Under the pieces are notes generated by a model. That model saw only the letters and a program-made list of their open reading frames with translations. It was not told the DNA's origin and ran no database searches. From Sphingomonas bacterium (GTDB lineage Bacteria; Pseudomonadota; Alphaproteobacteria; Sphingomonadales; Sphingomonadaceae): 8,079 nucleotides of DNA. Position 1 is the first letter of the stretch. Each line of letters starts with the position of its first letter. Location of the stretch: contig JAJAYY010000183.1 of NCBI GenBank assembly GCA_026785965.1, positions 1-8,079 of the forward strand, given 5' to 3'. The position numbers and the translations under genes were made by a program. Below, piece by piece: positions 6,245-8,079 of this stretch.

Positions 6245-6288
6245 GGCGATCGCGGAGCTTTTCAAGAAAAACTCAGGCGATCGAGGAG
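6245..6288. repeat. Pair of 13-bp direct repeats around an AT-rich palindrome, upstream of the wall hydrolase
   Basis: GGCGATCGCGGAG (6245-6257) recurs as GGCGATCGAGGAG (6276-6288), 12 of 13 bases, 31 bases apart, about three helical turns. Between them lies the palindrome TTTTC-AA-GAAAA (6259-6270). The block is 32-75 bases upstream of the TTG start, a position where an operator could act. CGATCG is common in GC-rich alphaproteobacteria, so chance remains possible. Confidence 0.4.
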
Positions 6289-6303
6289 AGCACGTCCGTC
6301 TTG

Positions 6304-6331
6304 CCCTGGGGTCCGGCCTCCCCGTCAGGGG
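6304..6331. repeat. Degenerate copy of a GC-rich palindromic intergenic repeat
   Basis: Bases 6305-6321 match 7043-7059 at 14 of 17 positions (shared CCTGG then CCGGCCTCC). This copy can fold as CCCT-GGGG (6304-6311) with CCCC (6320-6323) and AGGG (6327-6330), leaving a 3-base bulge. No T-tract follows in either direction. Confidence 0.5.
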
Positions 6332-6359
6332 CGCTCATGGAACCGCTCGCTCATTAAAA

Positions 6360-6387
6360 TTGCTGCACTGCACCTAACATCTATTAC
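6360..6387 (+). promoter_or_regulatory. Candidate promoter for the EVE-domain gene
   Basis: TTGCTG (6360-6365) and TATTAC (6382-6387) are spaced by 16 bases within an AT-rich patch. It would start transcription near 6394 and leave a leader of about 138 bases before ATG 6532. The match to the sigma-70 consensus is moderate. Confidence 0.4.
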
Positions 6388-6399
6388 GTTCCGCACAAC

Positions 6400-6422
6400 C
6401 GGTTCGACGACGAGTCGAGCCG
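6400..6422 (+). promoter_or_regulatory. Leader hairpin upstream of the EVE-domain gene
   Basis: CGGTTCGAC (6400-6408) pairs with GTCGAGCCG (6414-6422) around a GACGA loop, 9 bp with one G-U pair. If the candidate promoter is used it would lie at the extreme 5' end of the transcript. No T-tract follows on either strand, so it is not a typical terminator; it might stabilise or regulate the leader. Confidence 0.45.
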
Positions 6423-6468
6423 ATCATGCGGTGAGCACAGGAACTTACTAAATTTATGAGGTTTCTAA

Positions 6469-6501
6469 ATGACTTCGCGCACGATCGCTCTCCGCTTATG
6501 A
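6469..6501 (+). CDS. Possible ten-residue leader peptide (micro-ORF)
   Basis: ATG at 6469 opens a ten-codon frame, MTSRTIALRL, ending in TGA at 6499-6501. GAGG at 6458-6461 sits 7 bases upstream, a better spaced ribosome site than many genes here have. It lies 30 bases before the EVE-domain start. It may be a translated leader that affects the downstream gene, a very small protein, or chance. No run of one regulatory codon is present, so a classical amino-acid attenuator is unlikely. Confidence 0.25.
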   Translation: MTSRTIALRL

Positions 6502-6531
6502 TCCCCGGTCCGAGGCAGAATGGAGCGCGCC

Positions 6532-6933
6532 ATGGCCTATTGGTTGATGAAATCCGAACCCGGCAGCTACAGCTGGGACGATCTGGTCCGCGACGGCAAG
6601 ACCGATTGGGACGGGGTGCGCAATAACGCGGCGCGGCTCCACCTCAGGGCGATGAAGCCCGGCGACCTGGCCTTCTTCTACCACAGCATGGCGGACAAAG
6701 CGTTGGTCGGGATCATGCGCATCGTCGGGCCGGTCCAGCCCGATGGCGCGGACGGCAGTTGGGTCAAGGTGCCGGTCGAACCGGTGCGGCCGCTGGCCAG
6801 GCCCGTCACGCTCGCCGCGATCAAGGCCGCGCCGAAGCTGGCCAAGATGGAACTGATCCGCCAGTCGCGCCTGTCGGTCGCGCCGGTGCGGGAGGTGGAG
6901 TGGGAAAAGATTCTCAGAATGGCCGAAGCTTAG
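6532..6933 (+). CDS. EVE-domain protein
   Basis: A small cytoplasmic protein of 133 residues made of one EVE domain, a relative of the PUA and YTH folds that bind modified nucleic-acid bases. Motifs in order are YWLMKSEP (3-10), YSWDDL (13-18), WDGVRNNAAR (26-35), GDLAFFYHS (44-52), then VGIMRIVG and the final RQSRLSVAPV...EWEKIL. The human relative is THYN1. ATG 6532 is preferred to ATG 6520, four codons earlier. It has GGAG six bases upstream, and family members commonly begin MxYWLMKSEP. The long region upstream holds a candidate promoter, a hairpin and a micro-ORF, and repeat copies lie on both sides. The stop TAG 6931-6933 touches the first base of the downstream repeat. In other genomes EVE proteins occur near restriction systems or in housekeeping loci; here no defence gene is visible. 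The ligand and role are unknown. Confidence 0.9.
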   Translation: MAYWLMKSEPGSYSWDDLVRDGKTDWDGVRNNAARLHLRAMKPGDLAFFYHSMADKALVGIMRIVGPVQPDGADGSWVKVPVEPVRPLARPVTLAAIKAAPKLAKMELIRQSRLSVAPVREVEWEKILRMAEA

Positions 6934-6976
6934 TTCCCCGGCGAAGGGCGCCCATCAAGGCATTACTTTGGGGTCC
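6933..6976 (-). repeat. Inverted, interrupted copy of the GC-rich intergenic repeat
   Basis: GTTCCCCGGCGAAGG (6933-6947) is the reverse complement of 7055-7069 with one mismatch in 15. GGGGTCC (6970-6976) is the exact reverse complement of 7046-7052. In the right copy these two parts nearly abut, but here 22 bases separate them, as if the left copy had been interrupted. Confidence 0.55.
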
Positions 6977-7042
6977 GATGACCGCGGCCCAGCCCGAGAG
7001 CTGTGAGCGTCAGGTGCCTCGGCCGAACCGCGCTAACGCGCG

Positions 7043-7069
7043 CCTGGACCCCGGCCTCCGCCGGGGAAC
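7043..7069. repeat. GC-rich palindromic intergenic repeat between the EVE gene and typA
   Basis: CCCCGGC (7049-7055) and GCCGGGG (7060-7066) form a perfect 7-bp stem with loop CTCC. The flanks are CCTGGA and AACGG. It lies 20 bases beyond the typA stop and could help end both convergent transcripts, though there is no T-tract. The shape is like REP-type elements in sphingomonad intergenic regions (recalled, not searched). The rest of 6977-7042 holds only a short CGCG/CGCG hairpin (7029-7040) and no gene. Confidence 0.6.
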
Positions 7070-7089
7070 GGTGACGCGAATGTGCAGTT

Positions 7090-8079
7090 TTACGCCGCTT
7101 GCTTGGAGCGTGAGGCGCGCTTGCGCTCGTTCGGATCGAGATGTCGCTTGCGCAGGCGGATCGAGGCCGGGGTGACTTCGACCAATTCGTCTTCGTCGAT
7201 ATAGGCCAGCGCCTGTTCGAGCGTCAGCCGCTTCGGCGGGGTCAGGCGAATTGCGTCGTCCTTGCCCCCCGAGGCCCGGAAGTTGGTCAATTGCTTGGCC
7301 TTCATCGGGTTGACCTCAAGGTCGTCGGTCTTGGCATTCTCGCCGACGATCATGCCTTCGTAGAGCGGGTCGCCCGGCGCAACCATCAGGATGCCCCGCT
7401 CCTCAAGGAAGCCGAGCGCATAGGCATTGGCCTGGCCCGGGCCATTGGAGATCAGCACGCCTTTCTTGCGGCCTTCGTTATTTGCGTTGTGGGGGCGATA
7501 TTTTTCGAATATGCGGTTCATCAGTCCGGTGCCGCGGGTGTCCGACAAAAATTCGCCATGATAGCCGATCAGCCCGCGCGACGGGGCCGAGAAGGTGATC
7601 CGGGTCTTGCCCCCGCCCGACGGGCGCATGTCGGTCATCTCGGCCTTGCGCAGCGCCATCTTGTCGATCACCGTACCCGAATATTCGTCGTCGACGTCGA
7701 TCATCACCGTTTCGTACGGCTCGGTGCGCTTGCCGTCGTCGTCTTCGCGAAACAGCACACGCGGCCGGCTGATGCCGAGCTCGAAACCTTCGCGGCGCAT
7801 CATTTCGATCAGCACGCCAAGCTGCAATTCGCCGCGCCCGGCGACTTCGTAGCTATCCTTGTCGGAGGCTTCGGTGACCTTGATCGCGACGTTCGATTCG
7901 GCTTCGCGGAACAATCGGTCGCGGATCATGCGGCTGGTGACCTTGGTGCCCTCGCGGCCGGCCATCGGCGAATCATTGACCGCAAAGCGCATCGACAGCG
8001 TCGGCGGATCGATCGGCTGGGCGTGGAGCGGCTCGCTGACCGAGGGGTCGGCGATGGTGTCGGCGACCGTGGCGGTGGG
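7090..8079 (-). CDS. typA: Ribosome-associated GTPase TypA/BipA, C-terminal part (5' end outside window)
   Basis: A translational GTPase of the EF-G/LepA class that binds 70S ribosomes and supports 50S assembly and stress or low-temperature growth. The frame is open from the right edge (codon at 8079) to TAA 7092-7090, 329 residues, a little over half of the usual length of about 600. Visible parts are the end of domain II and domain III (TVADTIADPSVSEPL, PTLSMRFAVNDSPMAGREG), the GRGELQLGVLIEMMRREGFE segment, the EF-G-like domain V (EPYETVMIDV to RGLIGYHGEFLSDTRGTG), and the TypA-specific C-terminal domain. That last domain carries VLISNGPGQANAYALG, VNPMKAKQLTNFRASG and RLTPPKRLTLEQAL. The end is Lys/Arg-rich. 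The GTPase domain is off-window. The C-terminal signature separates it from EF-G and LepA. It converges with the EVE-domain gene. Confidence 0.96.
   Translation of the reverse strand, partial: PTATVADTIADPSVSEPLHAQPIDPPTLSMRFAVNDSPMAGREGTKVTSRMIRDRLFREAESNVAIKVTEASDKDSYEVAGRGELQLGVLIEMMRREGFELGISRPRVLFREDDDGKRTEPYETVMIDVDDEYSGTVIDKMALRKAEMTDMRPSGGGKTRITFSAPSRGLIGYHGEFLSDTRGTGLMNRIFEKYRPHNANNEGRKKGVLISNGPGQANAYALGFLEERGILMVAPGDPLYEGMIVGENAKTDDLEVNPMKAKQLTNFRASGGKDDAIRLTPPKRLTLEQALAYIDEDELVEVTPASIRLRKRHLDPNERKRASRSKQAA

Noticed and set aside
6440..6470. GGAAC at 6440-6444 considered as the -35 of an EcfG-type general stress promoter
   Set aside because: The only GGTT nearby is at 15-base spacing and lacks the CGTT form; the expected spacing is 16-17 bases.
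7049..7066. Perfect hairpin considered as the intrinsic terminator of typA
   Set aside because: No T-tract follows on either strand and the sequence belongs to a repeat family, so a terminator call would be unsupported.

Overview
The window looks like a high-GC alphaproteobacterial chromosome, most likely a sphingomonad. This rests on protein character (an RNase E tail ending in a GWW motif, a short Ppx/GppA protein, a SleB-like wall hydrolase, a DsbA/DsbC-like oxidoreductase), tRNA style and GC-rich palindromic intergenic repeats. It is inferred from reading, not from a search. The content is mostly housekeeping. I see no phage, transposase, CRISPR array, toxin-antitoxin pair or defence island, and I do not claim a new system.

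Layout. Bases 1-809 (+) encode the disordered C-terminal scaffold of RNase E, closed by a strong hairpin at 830-860. Next (+) come a periplasmic M48 metalloprotease with a TPR-like tail (BepA/YfgC type, 892-2274) and, overlapping its end, a membrane-anchored CGYC thiol oxidoreductase (2261-2977). The oxidoreductase meets the opposing rlmE gene tail to tail, sharing 4 bases. On the minus strand ppx/gppA (3660-4715) and rlmE (2974-3663) form a two-gene unit joined by a GTGA overlap. A probable promoter and a leader hairpin lie upstream. A tRNA-Gln(CTG) gene with its own promoter is divergent from ppx. It ends 15 bases from the stop of an opposing single-domain response regulator (4965-5471, -), behind which lies a SleB-type cell-wall hydrolase (5602-6213, -).

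Bases 6214-6531 are the longest non-coding stretch. They hold direct repeats, an AT-rich palindrome, a degenerate repeat copy, a candidate promoter, a 9-bp hairpin and a ten-codon micro-ORF with a good ribosome binding site. An EVE-domain gene follows (6532-6933, +). It faces the 3' end of typA/bipA (7090-8079, -, 5' end outside the window) across 156 bases that contain an inverted pair of the same GC-rich repeat.

How the genes fit together. Three themes appear: RNA metabolism and translation (RNase E scaffold, RlmE, tRNA-Gln, TypA), envelope maintenance (BepA-like protease, thiol oxidoreductase, wall hydrolase) and stress or signalling (Ppx/GppA, response regulator). The most informative points are the translational overlap of the BepA-like and DsbC-like genes, the near-duplication of the tRNA-Gln 3' end into the neighbouring gene's stop, the charge-patterned RNase E tail with a PNPase-type GWW motif, and the repeat copies flanking the EVE gene.
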